Below are positions 42,092 through 49,814 of a stretch of 64,000 bases of DNA, piece after piece (position 1 is the first letter of the stretch; each line of letters starts with the position of its first letter). Position numbers and translations under genes: made by a program. The notes beneath the pieces were generated by a model. It made no database searches, had not been told where the DNA came from, and saw only the letters and a list, made by a program, of their open reading frames with translations. The DNA is from Flintibacter sp. KGMB00164 (lineage in GTDB: Bacteria > Bacillota > Clostridia > Oscillospirales > Oscillospiraceae): positions 1,178,001-1,242,000 of the forward strand of contig NZ_CP044227.1 in the NCBI RefSeq assembly GCF_008727735.1. Reading direction: 5' to 3'.

Positions 42092-42550
42092 TTATCCCTG
42101 TGGATTCTGTGCTTGGATTTTCCGGTAAAATTTGCGGGCGTTTTCCAGGTCCTGCGTATCCGGATGTCCCTTGGCAATGCCGCCAATCAGCTTGAAGGGA
42201 CCGAAGGTATCGTAGCCCTTGCAGGAAAACTCGCCCAGCACCGGGCAGTTTTTCTCTCTGGCGATCTCAACCATGGATTTCGCACCGCTGCCCTTGGCTC
42301 CACCGTAGGTATAGACGAAGAACACCGATTTGCCCTGGGGCAGATACTGCCGGGCAAACTCCACGACGGCCTTTTGAACGTCAAAGCCGTAGATGCCGGA
42401 GGCAAAGCCGATGCAGTCATACTCTTCCAGCCGGACCGTCTGTCGGGTTGTCACATCAATGAGGTCGAGATTTCCTTCATCAGCCATGGCATCCAAGACC
42501 TTTCGGGTATTCCCATGGTGGCGGGAGTAGTAACAGACAGCGGTTTTCAT
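42092..42550 (-). CDS. Flavodoxin-family protein, 152 aa
   Basis: FMN phosphate loop at the start (TAVCYYSRHHGNTRKVLDAMA), then EYDCIGFASGIYGFDVQKAVVEF and SVFFVYTYGGAKGSGAKSM. The CPVLGEFSCKGYDTFGP and KGHPDTQDLENARKFYRKI tail matches flavodoxins of gut Clostridia. Its ATG overlaps the SDR stop by 4 bases (ATGA) and it ends 12 bases before the Vat-like gene. It probably carries electrons or reduces a quinone. Confidence 0.88.
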   Translation of the reverse strand: MKTAVCYYSRHHGNTRKVLDAMADEGNLDLIDVTTRQTVRLEEYDCIGFASGIYGFDVQKAVVEFARQYLPQGKSVFFVYTYGGAKGSGAKSMVEIAREKNCPVLGEFSCKGYDTFGPFKLIGGIAKGHPDTQDLENARKFYRKIQAQNPQG

Positions 42551-43257
42551 CGGTTTTCCTCCAAGGTCCAGCCAAAGTCGTTATGGTAGATCATCTGGCG
42601 GGTCATGCCGCCGTCAATGCAGATGTTCTCTCCGGTGATGAAGCCCGCCTTGTTCGAGCAGAGGTAGAGCACCATGTTGGCGATATCCAACGGATTGCCT
42701 ACCCGGCCGGCGGGCTGCTGGATCGCGTCCGGACCTTCATAGACCGTATAGTCCGTATCGATCCAGCCGGGGGAGACAGAGTTTACCCGCACCTTTCCGC
42801 TGAGACTCACCGCCAGCGCATGGGTCAGGGCGGAGATACCGCCCTTGGCGGCTGTGTAGCTCTCGGTCTGGGGCTGGCTCATCCGGTCCCGGGAGGAGGA
42901 AATATTTACAATAGCCCCGCCGGGAGCAAAGTGGGGAGTAAACAGCTTGGCAAGGTAAAAGGGAGCGGTAACCCCTACCCGCAGCGCGTAGTTGAATTCC
43001 TCATAGGTACACGCATCGATGCCCTTCATCAGGGGCAGAGCGTTGTTGATGAGATAGTCCACATGGCCGTGGTCGGCAATGACCTTGCGGGCGAAGTCCT
43101 CCAAGACGGCCTGGTCGGCCAGGTCGCCCACAAAATAATCGTTGGGCAGCAGGTCGATGACACACACCTGGGCCCCTTCCTTCCGAAATTGTTCCGCAAT
43201 GGCCTTGCCGATGCCTTTGGCACCGCCGGTGACGACGGCAACTTTGTTTTCAAACAT
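42547..43257 (-). CDS. Short-chain dehydrogenase/reductase (SDR), 236 aa
   Basis: Rossmann motif VAVVTGGAKGIGKAIAE, NNALP-type NNA (YLINNALPLMK), catalytic Ser in ISSSRDRM, and Y-x-x-x-K in SYTAAKGGISAL; then PGWIDTD. A classical NAD(P)-dependent SDR of normal length; substrate unknown. ATG 43257 follows AAGGAGGAAG and lies 12 bases after the TIGR04076 gene. Confidence 0.93.
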   Translation of the reverse strand: MFENKVAVVTGGAKGIGKAIAEQFRKEGAQVCVIDLLPNDYFVGDLADQAVLEDFARKVIADHGHVDYLINNALPLMKGIDACTYEEFNYALRVGVTAPFYLAKLFTPHFAPGGAIVNISSSRDRMSQPQTESYTAAKGGISALTHALAVSLSGKVRVNSVSPGWIDTDYTVYEGPDAIQQPAGRVGNPLDIANMVLYLCSNKAGFITGENICIDGGMTRQMIYHNDFGWTLEENR

Positions 43258-43269
43258 AGTGCTTCCTCC

Positions 43270-43584
43270 TTACTCGGCATCCTCATCCAGAGCTTCTACC
43301 AAAAAGCTCACCGGACGAAAGCCGTCGTTGCAGGAGAGCATGGCAGACTTGGGATTTTTCATCCAGCCGTCATAAAAGTTCTTTCCGCCGTGGCTCAGGG
43401 CCAGTACAAAGGGGGAGAGGGTATCCCAGGCACTTTGGCAAAAGCCATCCGGCTTCTCCCAGCCATTGGCGATAAAAACCTGTCCCACTTTCATGTCGCA
43501 GGCGTGGGAGATAGGATTTTCGTACTGGGCCATTAGGTCCTCATATTGCGTGATACGCATGACGGTGATCTTACATTTTTTCAT
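43270..43584 (-). CDS. TIGR04076-family protein, 104 aa
   Basis: Small protein with the family look: KKCKITVMRITQYEDL, CDMKVGQVFIANGWEKPDGFCQSAWDTLSPFVLALSHGGKNFYDGW, then a C-terminal strand with CNDGFRPVSFLVEAL. TIGR04076 proteins occur in anaerobes, often beside oxidoreductases, and their function is unknown; the conserved Cys and His/Trp residues suggest metal or redox involvement. Its ATGA start overlaps the deformylase-like stop. Confidence 0.88.
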   Translation of the reverse strand: MKKCKITVMRITQYEDLMAQYENPISHACDMKVGQVFIANGWEKPDGFCQSAWDTLSPFVLALSHGGKNFYDGWMKNPKSAMLSCNDGFRPVSFLVEALDEDAE

Positions 43585-43991
43585 ATGATGATACCCTCGC
43601 AGTGGTCAATTTCATGCTGGATGATCTGAGCGGTCCAACCGGTAAAGGTTTTGAGCCGCTCCTGGAATTTTTCATTCTGCCAGCGCACCTTGATGGACTT
43701 CCACCGCTTGGCCGGGCGGGTACCGGTGAGGGAGAGACAGCCCTCCTCTGCCTCATAGGGACCGGATTGTTTGATGATTTCCGGGTTAAACATGACCATG
43801 TAGGTGCCCTCGTTGTCAAAGGCGATGATTCGCTTATTGACGCCAATCATGTTGGCCGCCATGCCCACACAGCCGGCCTTGTGGTGCTCCAGCGTTTCCA
43901 GCAGGTCGGCAGCGATGGAAAGGTCGTCCGGGGTGGCAGGCTCTGCCTTTTGAGCCAAAAAGGTTTCGTCTTTACAGATATCTCGAATCAT
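43581..43991 (-). CDS. Peptide deformylase-like protein, 136 aa
   Basis: Motifs II and III are intact: EEGCLSL (C85) and QHEIDHCEG (H126, E127, H130), the Fe/Zn site. Motif I reads GCVGMAANMIG, with Met at position 48 where active deformylases have Gln, which supplies the oxyanion contact, and the protein is short. It may thus be a secondary deformylase or one with another role. First gene of the nine-gene minus-strand operon. Start ATG 43991 has CAGGAGAAA upstream. Confidence 0.85.
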   Translation of the reverse strand: MIRDICKDETFLAQKAEPATPDDLSIAADLLETLEHHKAGCVGMAANMIGVNKRIIAFDNEGTYMVMFNPEIIKQSGPYEAEEGCLSLTGTRPAKRWKSIKVRWQNEKFQERLKTFTGWTAQIIQHEIDHCEGIII

Positions 43992-44100
43992 AATTGATTT
44001 CTCCTGATGTAATAATTAACTGCTTGGTTATGAAGGTCTTATTTATTGGGATAAATCCCGCTTGATCGTGCGGCCTATGGCATAGAATCCCATATTGGGC

Positions 44101-44130
44101 ATTATAGCACAGCAAGAAAGATGATTCCAA
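44101..44130 (-). promoter_or_regulatory. Probable promoter of the nine-gene minus-strand operon
   Basis: On the minus strand, TTGGAA (44130-44125), 18-base spacer, TATAAT (44106-44101). It would give a leader of about 100 bases before ATG 43991. Confidence 0.5.
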
Positions 44131-44147
44131 TGTTTCTGCCCGCATAG

Positions 44148-44159
44148 TGCGGAAATAAA
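44148..44159 (+). repeat. 12-base direct repeat, copy 1 (TGCGGAAATAAA)
   Basis: TGCGGAAATAAA ends just before the -35 box of the HTH gene promoter. The same 12-mer recurs at 44779-44790, upstream of the next gene. Possible binding site of the HTH protein encoded between them. Confidence 0.4.
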
Positions 44160-44188
44160 TTGTCTTTTTTTCTTATATGACGTATAAT
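44160..44188 (+). promoter_or_regulatory. Sigma-A promoter of the HTH gene
   Basis: TTGTCT at 44160-44165, 17-base spacer, TATAAT at 44183-44188, 55 bases before ATG 44243. Confidence 0.75.
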
Positions 44189-44242
44189 AGTACTAACATT
44201 ATGCCGCATTTCCATATTCTCCGATCAGAGAGGAAGATAAAT

Positions 44243-44767
44243 ATGGCTCGAGTATCCACCAAAGAAAATAAGACCATTTACCAGCTCACGCGGGAGGGTT
44301 TAAAGCTGACCCGGGAAGAGGCCAGTGAACTGTTGGAAACCATGTCTCCCGAACGGATTGAGAAGATTGAAAATGAACGATCCATGCCTCATCCTGATGA
44401 AGTGCTTCTGATGTCAGATAAGTATAAGCAGCCGGGGCTGTGCAACCACTACTGTGCCAATCAGTGTCCCATCGGGCAGCAGTATGTCCCGGAGATCAAA
44501 ATTAAAGAGCTGTCTCAAATCGTGTTGGAAATGCTGGCCTCACTGAACTCCATGAACAAGCAGAAGGACCGTCTGATTGAAATTACAGCCGATGGCAAAA
44601 TCACGGATGATGAATTGGAGGACTTTATCCATATTCAGGAGGAGTTGGAGCGGATCTCAATTACTGTGGAGACCCTTCAGCTTTGGTGTGAGAAGATGCT
44701 GGATCATGGGGTGATTGACGTCGAACGGTATAACGCCCACCGTAAATGTGCGAAAGCCGAGGCTTAA
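44243..44767 (+). CDS. Helix-turn-helix protein with Cys motif and coiled coil, 174 aa
   Basis: The N-terminal about 60 residues look like an XRE-type HTH (YQLTREGLKLTREEASELLETMSPERIEKIENERSMPHPDEVLLMSDKYKQP), followed by a Cys cluster, CNHYCANQCPIGQ, and a long helical/coiled region with an acidic linker (GKITDDELEDFIHIQEELERISITVETLQLW). The Cys set could bind metal or Fe-S. ATG 44243 follows AGAGGAAG. It lies divergent from the nine-gene operon and upstream of AIM24 and could regulate either. Confidence 0.8.
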   Translation: MARVSTKENKTIYQLTREGLKLTREEASELLETMSPERIEKIENERSMPHPDEVLLMSDKYKQPGLCNHYCANQCPIGQQYVPEIKIKELSQIVLEMLASLNSMNKQKDRLIEITADGKITDDELEDFIHIQEELERISITVETLQLWCEKMLDHGVIDVERYNAHRKCAKAEA

Positions 44768-44778
44768 TTTTCTCTTTT

Positions 44779-44790
44779 TGCGGAAATAAA
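44779..44790 (+). repeat. 12-base direct repeat, copy 2 (TGCGGAAATAAA)
   Basis: Second copy of the 12-mer seen at 44148, 12 bases after the HTH stop and 157 bases before the AIM24 start. Confidence 0.4.
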
Positions 44791-44946
44791 CCATTGTAAT
44801 TTGCGCCTGCATACCTTTATTCTCATGGCACATCTCAGTAGAATAAAAGCATACAAGAGATGCTGTTTATTCCAAGGAGCAAAAGCAGAAATCTTTTGTT
44901 GGATGACCATGCAATCCACTTAAAATTATTTTATGGAGGGAAAGAT

Positions 44947-45624
44947 ATGCGTTACGAAGTAAAAGGTGGCTCGTTTCCGGTTGTTGTGTGTAATCTGGAC
45001 AGCGGAGAGCAGATGATCACAGAAAAAGGCTCTATGGTCTGGATGAGCCCCAACATGAAAATGGATACCCGTGGCGGTGGCCTGGGCAAGATGTTCTCCA
45101 AGGCATTTTCCGGCGAGAGCATGTTCCAGAATACTTATACGGCCCAGGGTGACGGCATGATTGCCTTTGGCTCCAGCTTCCCGGGACAGATCAAAGTGGT
45201 TACGATTGCACCCGGGCAGGAAATGATCGTACAGAAGAGCGCGTTCCTGGCGGCAGAATCCGGTGTAGAACTATCTATCCACTTCAGCAAAAAACTCGGG
45301 GCTGGATTTTTCGGAGGAGAGGGCTTCATTATGCAGCGCCTGTCCGGCCGCGGAATTGCCTTTGTAGAGATCGATGGCGAATTGGTGGAATATGAATTAA
45401 AGCCCGGCCAGCAGATCGTTGTGGATACCGGAAATGTGGCAGGCTTTGAGCCGGGCGTCCAGATGGATATCCAGCAGGTGCCCGGACTGAAGAACAAGCT
45501 GCTGGGCGGAGAGGGGCTGTTCAACACCGTTCTTACCGGCCCGGGCCGTGTATGGCTGCAGACCATGCCCATTTGCAATGTGGCGGCGTCCATTCGTCCC
45601 TTTATCCCCACTGGGAATGGCTGA
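44947..45624 (+). CDS. AIM24-family (TIGR00266) protein, 225 aa
   Basis: Matches the bacterial AIM24/TIGR00266 family by its repeating beta strands and Gly pattern: SGEQMITEKGSMVWMSPNMKMDTRGGGLGKMFSKAFSGESMFQNTYTA, QEMIVQKSAFLAAESGV, and GLFNTVLTGPGRVWLQTMPI. The fold is a double-stranded beta-helix-like barrel; roles remain unclear, with a proposed stress or membrane link. ATG 44947 follows TGGAGGG. A DUF975 membrane gene follows 98 bases later in the same direction. Confidence 0.92.
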   Translation: MRYEVKGGSFPVVVCNLDSGEQMITEKGSMVWMSPNMKMDTRGGGLGKMFSKAFSGESMFQNTYTAQGDGMIAFGSSFPGQIKVVTIAPGQEMIVQKSAFLAAESGVELSIHFSKKLGAGFFGGEGFIMQRLSGRGIAFVEIDGELVEYELKPGQQIVVDTGNVAGFEPGVQMDIQQVPGLKNKLLGGEGLFNTVLTGPGRVWLQTMPICNVAASIRPFIPTGNG

Positions 45625-45722
45625 CGAACTGGAATCTGCGCAGAACGAACCTCTGTGCTGTTTGCGTAGAAAAGTCAATGTCCCGTTCCAATCGGCAATG
45701 TGCAGACTGAAAGGAGGGCCAA

Positions 45723-46463
45723 ATGAAATACGCGGCTGATTTTCGCAGTATTGCAAGAGAATCCTTGCGAGGGAAATGGCTGTTTGCGGTTGCAGCTGGT
45801 CTGGTTGCAGTGCTCTTGGGCGGTATCAGTTCGGATGGACCTGAGATCAAGTTCCATGTCGATGCTGCGGGTGCAAGCGCCAGTCTGGAACTTGCAGGAC
45901 AGAATATTTATTCTACCAGCAAAGGATTGGGACCGGAGCTGAGCACGTTCCTGATTGGAGGCGCTGTTTATCTTATCCTGATTGCCATTGTGTTTGCTGT
46001 GGCCTACTTTATTCTTGGCAGCATCATTGGCGTTGGGTACGCGCGGTTTAATCTGCGGATGGTAGATCAGGAAAATCCGGCCTTTGATGTTCTGTTTGCT
46101 TATTTTCCCTACTGGAAGACGATGGCTGTGGCCCGGTTTCTTCAGAGTCTCTACATCCTGCTGTGGTCCCTGCTGCTGATTGTCCCCGGCATTATCGCCA
46201 CATACAGCTATGCGATGACAGAATTCATCTTGGCGGAGCAACCTGAGCTTACGGCCAGTGAAGCCATTGCCCGTTCCAAAGAGCTGATGACAGGAAACCG
46301 TTGGCGGCTGTTCTGTCTGCACTTCAGCTTCATTGGCTGGCACATCCTGTGTATATTTACTTTGGGAATTGGCAATCTGTGGTTGAATCCGTATATACAA
46401 ACGGCGACAGCAGCATTTTACTGTGAGATTTCCGGCTCTGTACCCGAAATCGGATACGTTTAA
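45723..46463 (+). CDS. DUF975-family membrane protein, 246 aa
   Basis: It begins with RSIARESLRGKWLFAVAAGLVAVLLGG, the typical DUF975 opening, has four to five hydrophobic segments (about 16-36, 79-105, 139-165, 202-228) and the characteristic C-terminal part (TYSYAMTEFILAEQPELTASEAIARSKELMTGNRWRLFCLHFSFIGWHIL). Function unknown; members are integral membrane proteins of Firmicutes. AAGGAGG precedes ATG 45723. A terminator follows at 46501. Confidence 0.93.
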   Translation: MKYAADFRSIARESLRGKWLFAVAAGLVAVLLGGISSDGPEIKFHVDAAGASASLELAGQNIYSTSKGLGPELSTFLIGGAVYLILIAIVFAVAYFILGSIIGVGYARFNLRMVDQENPAFDVLFAYFPYWKTMAVARFLQSLYILLWSLLLIVPGIIATYSYAMTEFILAEQPELTASEAIARSKELMTGNRWRLFCLHFSFIGWHILCIFTLGIGNLWLNPYIQTATAAFYCEISGSVPEIGYV

Positions 46464-46500
46464 GCGGAAATGCACGCGGATGAATTCTTAATGTAACAGA

Positions 46501-46534
46501 AAAGCAGGTCCCCTTCGTGGGGACCTGCTTTTTT
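46501..46534. terminator. Strong bidirectional terminator
   Basis: AAAGCAGGTCCCC / GGGGACCTGCTTTTTT with a 4-6 base loop. It serves the DUF975 gene (+) and the flavodoxin gene (-). Confidence 0.9.
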
Positions 46535-46545
46535 GTCCAATAAAC

Positions 46546-47901
46546 TTATTTGCCAATCTCTTTTGCCTGTTCCACAACTTTTTGGTGAGGGCCAATGATA
46601 TACTGGTTCATCTGTCCCTTCATCTTTTTCTGTACCGACGGAACCGCGAGCATAGCGCCCACCAGTTTCATCTGTAAAATACGTTTCTTTTGCTTCTGAG
46701 GGAAGTCGTAGATACCGTGGGCCTTATAAAATTTGTGGTCAGCCTTCATCATACCCTGCATCACATAGATGAGGTCACGGAAGATCTTCATGCCGCCTAC
46801 GCCATAAAAGTTGGCCGGGCGGGACAGCTTCTTTTCCATGGCAAACACCAGAGCATCGGCCAGAGTCTGAATTTCGGATGCAGGATCCCCCTCGTCTGTG
46901 GCTACACCGCACAGGTAGTTGCCGCCCACCTCGCTGCGGCCCTCGATGATCATGCGAAGATTGCTTTCATACTGATAGTCGCCGCTGATGAGATAGGCGA
47001 TGGGGGTGCCGTGGGTCACGGTCCGGTGGCCGTTACAGAACTGACGGTCATCGAAGCATTTGAAGCTGGAGTGGGTGTAGTGGTCTGAGATGGTGAAAGC
47101 ATAGACAAAGGCGTCGGCGGACTGGATGGTGCTGCGCAAAAACGCATCAAATCCATCCTTGTAGACGCATGTCCCGGTGATGGCACAGCCAAAACACCCT
47201 AGACAGCCGCCGTCAAAGGGGAATTCCCGCAGGTTCACCACCCGGCTCTCAAAGGGCAGTGCGGCACGAAAGTCCGTGATCATGTTCTGAAGATTTTCAT
47301 CGTCAGGGGAGTAGTTGGTAACGATGACCACATCCTTGGCCTTGCTCTTGGCTGCGCAAGGCAGCACCGGCTGATAGACTCGTTTCTCCCGCTGGGGCGC
47401 GCTGACAGGCGGTGTCACAAACAACCCATGCTCACAGGAAAACATCAGCTGGTCAAAAAAGTTCCGGGCATCCCGCTGGCCCTGTTCGGTGAGCAGGTCA
47501 TCCATGTCGGCAGACAGCCCCCGCACGACCTTCATTCCAAGATCAAAGCAGTTCTCCTCCACGTAGCGGTGGGCGGTCACGTCATAGAAGTGCTTGGATG
47601 TCGTGATCTGGGAGGCAAATTTGCCGGAGAGATCCACGCCGTCGGCCTTGATGAGCTCGATGAGCCGGTGGAGCTGATAGGGTGCAATAAAGGTATAGAC
47701 CGGGTAACAGAACAGCAGCAGATCTGCCTGCTCCAACTGGCAGCGCAGCGGGGCAAAGTCTTTCTCATAGTTTTTAATGCGCTGCCCCACCGGAAGCACA
47801 GTAAAGGTGTGTTCGGGATGCAGCGCCTGTAAATATAGGGCAGTGTGGACCGTGGTGGAGTTTTTGCCCTTGGGGCTGGCGTTTAACACAAGAATATTCA
47901 T
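46546..47901 (-). CDS. Tandem flavodoxin-like domain oxidoreductase, 451 aa
   Basis: Two flavodoxin-like modules: the first starts ILVLNASPKGKNSTTVHTALYL with LLLFCYPVYTFIAPYQLHRLIELI (residues about 1-160); the second begins at about residue 190 (DVVIVTNYSPDDENLQNMITDF) and carries CLGCFGCAITGTCVYKDGFDAFL, a Cys set seen in NAD(P)H-dependent FMN reductases. The C-terminal about 80 residues are basic/helical. ATG 47901 overlaps the PadR stop by 4 bases, so the PadR protein probably controls it. Substrate unknown. Confidence 0.85.
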   Translation of the reverse strand: MNILVLNASPKGKNSTTVHTALYLQALHPEHTFTVLPVGQRIKNYEKDFAPLRCQLEQADLLLFCYPVYTFIAPYQLHRLIELIKADGVDLSGKFASQITTSKHFYDVTAHRYVEENCFDLGMKVVRGLSADMDDLLTEQGQRDARNFFDQLMFSCEHGLFVTPPVSAPQREKRVYQPVLPCAAKSKAKDVVIVTNYSPDDENLQNMITDFRAALPFESRVVNLREFPFDGGCLGCFGCAITGTCVYKDGFDAFLRSTIQSADAFVYAFTISDHYTHSSFKCFDDRQFCNGHRTVTHGTPIAYLISGDYQYESNLRMIIEGRSEVGGNYLCGVATDEGDPASEIQTLADALVFAMEKKLSRPANFYGVGGMKIFRDLIYVMQGMMKADHKFYKAHGIYDFPQKQKKRILQMKLVGAMLAVPSVQKKMKGQMNQYIIGPHQKVVEQAKEIGK

Positions 47902-48449
47902 GGGTGTTCCTCCAATTCGTGAAGCAGGCGGCTATACCAGCCGATTTCAAATTCTGCGGCGGCGATGCCGTACTGGATGGTGTATCCCTGAAAGCGCAAT
48001 ACCTGGGGCCAGTCAATGCCCGGCGGAAGCGCCTTGGGGTCCATCTGTTGGAAATACTCCTGGATTGCACAGAGCACCCCGCGGGTCTCTTCCATCTGCC
48101 GGATGTAGTCCCGGATCGCGGCGAGACGTTCCTCCGGCTGGGCAAGGCCTGCGAAAAACAGCCGGGATAGTTCCATATTTTTTACCCGGTCCGCCTGCAT
48201 GGGCTGAGCAACCCAGCGGGAAAAGGATGCCCAGCCGGTTTCTGTGATGGAAAATCTCTTTTTGCGGCGTTTTCCCTCTGCGGTTTCGCTGGCTGTCACC
48301 TTGCCCTCTTTTTCCAGCTTGGAAAGGGCGGTCTGTACACTGCCCGCGCTGTGGGAGCAGATCAGGGCCAGGTTTTTCTTAATAAACTGCTGCAATTCAT
48401 ACCCGGTCATGGGGGAGAGGATGAGTAGGCCTAAAATCAGATATTCCAT
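47898..48449 (-). CDS. PadR-family transcriptional regulator, 183 aa
   Basis: N-terminus MEYLILGLLILSPMTGYELQQFIKKNLALICSHSAGSVQTALSKLEKEGKVTASETAEGKRRKKRFSITETG is a clear PadR winged helix; the C-terminal part is a helical dimerisation/ligand domain. ATG 48449 follows GGAGGG. The AT-rich inverted repeat at 48460-48480 sits directly upstream. It is coupled by overlap to the flavodoxin gene. Confidence 0.93.
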   Translation of the reverse strand: MEYLILGLLILSPMTGYELQQFIKKNLALICSHSAGSVQTALSKLEKEGKVTASETAEGKRRKKRFSITETGWASFSRWVAQPMQADRVKNMELSRLFFAGLAQPEERLAAIRDYIRQMEETRGVLCAIQEYFQQMDPKALPPGIDWPQVLRFQGYTIQYGIAAAEFEIGWYSRLLHELEEHP

Positions 48450-48459
48450 AGCGCCCTCC

Positions 48460-48480
48460 AATATATCGAATAGATATATT
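48460..48480. promoter_or_regulatory. PadR-type operator
   Basis: AATATATC-N5-GATATATT, an inverted repeat with 8-bp perfect arms, ending 11 bases before the padR start. Its position over the promoter region fits autorepression. Confidence 0.75.
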
Positions 48481-48547
48481 ATAAGCGAGAGGTAGACTTC
48501 CGTCAATCTGCAGAGCAGACGTTTAAACCGACCGCAGCCAATAAGAA

Positions 48548-48575
48548 GAGCAGGTCCCGGAAATGAGACCTGCTC
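48548..48575 (-). terminator. Hairpin downstream of the small minus-strand genes
   Basis: GAGCAGGTC (48548-48556) pairs with GACCTGCTC (48567-48575); on the minus strand it is followed by TTCTTATT. It would end the transcript running from about 49943 to 48620. Confidence 0.6.
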
Positions 48576-48619
48576 AAATTTTGGGTATGTATGTGATATT
48601 TTCCGGCAAAAAGGGGTGT

Positions 48620-48790
48620 TTACTGGATGCGGAAACCATTGGAGCACTTTTCAACGGCATAGTCCAATTTTTCATCCTTAGAGGGAAAATCCAATCGTTC
48701 ATATCCATCTTCCGCATGGAAGGATACGATATGTTCCGTCCAGTCGATCCACAGGGAGGGGAAATTGGCTGCTTCCTGATTCTTGTCCAT
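48620..48790 (-). CDS. Small acidic protein, 56 aa
   Basis: ATG 48790 (minus) follows AAAGGATTGGAG. The 56-residue product begins MDKNQEAANFPSLWIDWTEH and continues with ED-rich and aromatic residues (EDGYERLDFPSKDEKLDYAVEKCSNGF). It reads as a real small protein rather than a shadow: good ribosome-binding site, balanced composition and position next to the coiled-coil gene. No named family recognised. Confidence 0.65.
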   Translation of the reverse strand: MDKNQEAANFPSLWIDWTEHIVSFHAEDGYERLDFPSKDEKLDYAVEKCSNGFRIQ

Positions 48791-48838
48791 AGGTTCTCCA
48801 ATCCTTCTTTCTAAGTCTTCTGTGTTGTCAGCTTCTGT

Positions 48839-49624
48839 TTACATGGGGACGCTGCTGACCAGACGCTCGATTTCTTGCTGGAGCCTTGTTTTTTCTTCGG
48901 TAGTCTGGTCCATCAAAGTCTGCAGATAGTCCAACACGCTGCAAATTTGGCTTCTGGTATTTTGTACCTGGTCCTGGGATTGATGGATTTGATCCAGTAC
49001 GGCCCAGTCAGCAAAGAGGCCGTCAAAGAAATAGTCGGCAACGCGAAGAAACCCGTCAATGTTGACCTGGAAGTCGGCGGCGATGGTCACGTCAGCCAGT
49101 TCCGTTTTGAAGCGGCGCAGCTGAGATTGAAGGGATTCTACGCAAGCCTGAGCCTCATCCAAACGGCTGTGCTTTGCCAGGTCTGCCACCAGGCCGCCGC
49201 CCACCAGATCCCAGGTGCCCCAGCTTTCGGCACTGTTCAGGCTGTCTACGATCTGGTCTGTGATGGTCAGCGCATTCTGGCCGGCGGCAAAGGCTTCTTC
49301 CAGTTCACGGCTCTGACTCTCCAGATAGGCAGTGCGCTCTTCCAGACGCAGGATTTGTTGTGCAATGTCGCCGCCGTTGGCCTTGACGGCCTGGGTTTTC
49401 TCGCGCAGCACAGCAGCATAGCGGGCTTCGCAGTTCTGGAGGGAATAAAGCTCTGCCTGATACCGCTCCAGGTCCTCCTCGATTCCGGCCAGTTCTCTGG
49501 CGACTGCGTCATACTTTACCTGAGCGGCGTAGGCCTCCTGCCGCTCCTGGGTCAGTTTGTCATCCATTTTTCCGATGACGTTGTAAAAGAACGCAGATAG
49601 GCTTCGGCCTTCCAAACGATCCAC
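48839..49624 (-). CDS. Coiled-coil protein, main part of an interrupted gene, 261 aa
   Basis: The product is largely coiled coil: VDRLEGRSLSAFFYNVIGKMDDKLTQERQEAYAAQVKYDAVARELAGIEEDLERYQAELYSLQ, then QILRLEERTAYLESQSRELEEAFAAGQ, and a C-terminal helical region from about residue 165. A GTG at 49624 gives the open part, but there is no good ribosome-binding site. The same frame continues upstream past one TAG (49631-49633) to ATG 49780, so this is probably the main body of a gene cut by a nonsense codon. Function unknown; a cytosolic structural or envelope-stress role is a guess. Confidence 0.75.
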   Translation of the reverse strand: MDRLEGRSLSAFFYNVIGKMDDKLTQERQEAYAAQVKYDAVARELAGIEEDLERYQAELYSLQNCEARYAAVLREKTQAVKANGGDIAQQILRLEERTAYLESQSRELEEAFAAGQNALTITDQIVDSLNSAESWGTWDLVGGGLVADLAKHSRLDEAQACVESLQSQLRRFKTELADVTIAADFQVNIDGFLRVADYFFDGLFADWAVLDQIHQSQDQVQNTRSQICSVLDYLQTLMDQTTEEKTRLQQEIERLVSSVPM

Positions 49625-49630
49625 ATCAGC

Positions 49631-49780
49631 CTATTCTTTCAGAAAGCTCTCTTTTAACTCCTGTGCTCTGGCAGAATAGGTGTTCCGCTGGGTGCACAAT
49701 TCTGCGATGCAGGTTTCCAACTTCTTTTTTCGGGCACACTGGGCCTGTAATTTGCAAAGCTGTTCATCATAGCGGTTCAT
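49631..49780 (-). pseudogene. 5' part of the coiled-coil gene, ending at an in-frame TAG
   Basis: ATG 49780 follows AAAGGAG and opens a 49-residue helical segment starting MNRYDEQLCKLQAQCARKK. It runs to a single TAG (49631-49633), after which the same frame continues as A-D-V-D-R-L-E-G and the whole 261-residue coiled-coil protein. The joint fragment would be about 313 residues. This is the mark of a nonsense mutation, a sequencing error or read-through, and the segment alone is unlikely to be functional. Confidence 0.7.
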
Positions 49781-49814
49781 ATCCCCATACTCCTTTCCCA
49801 AGTTCACACAAACT

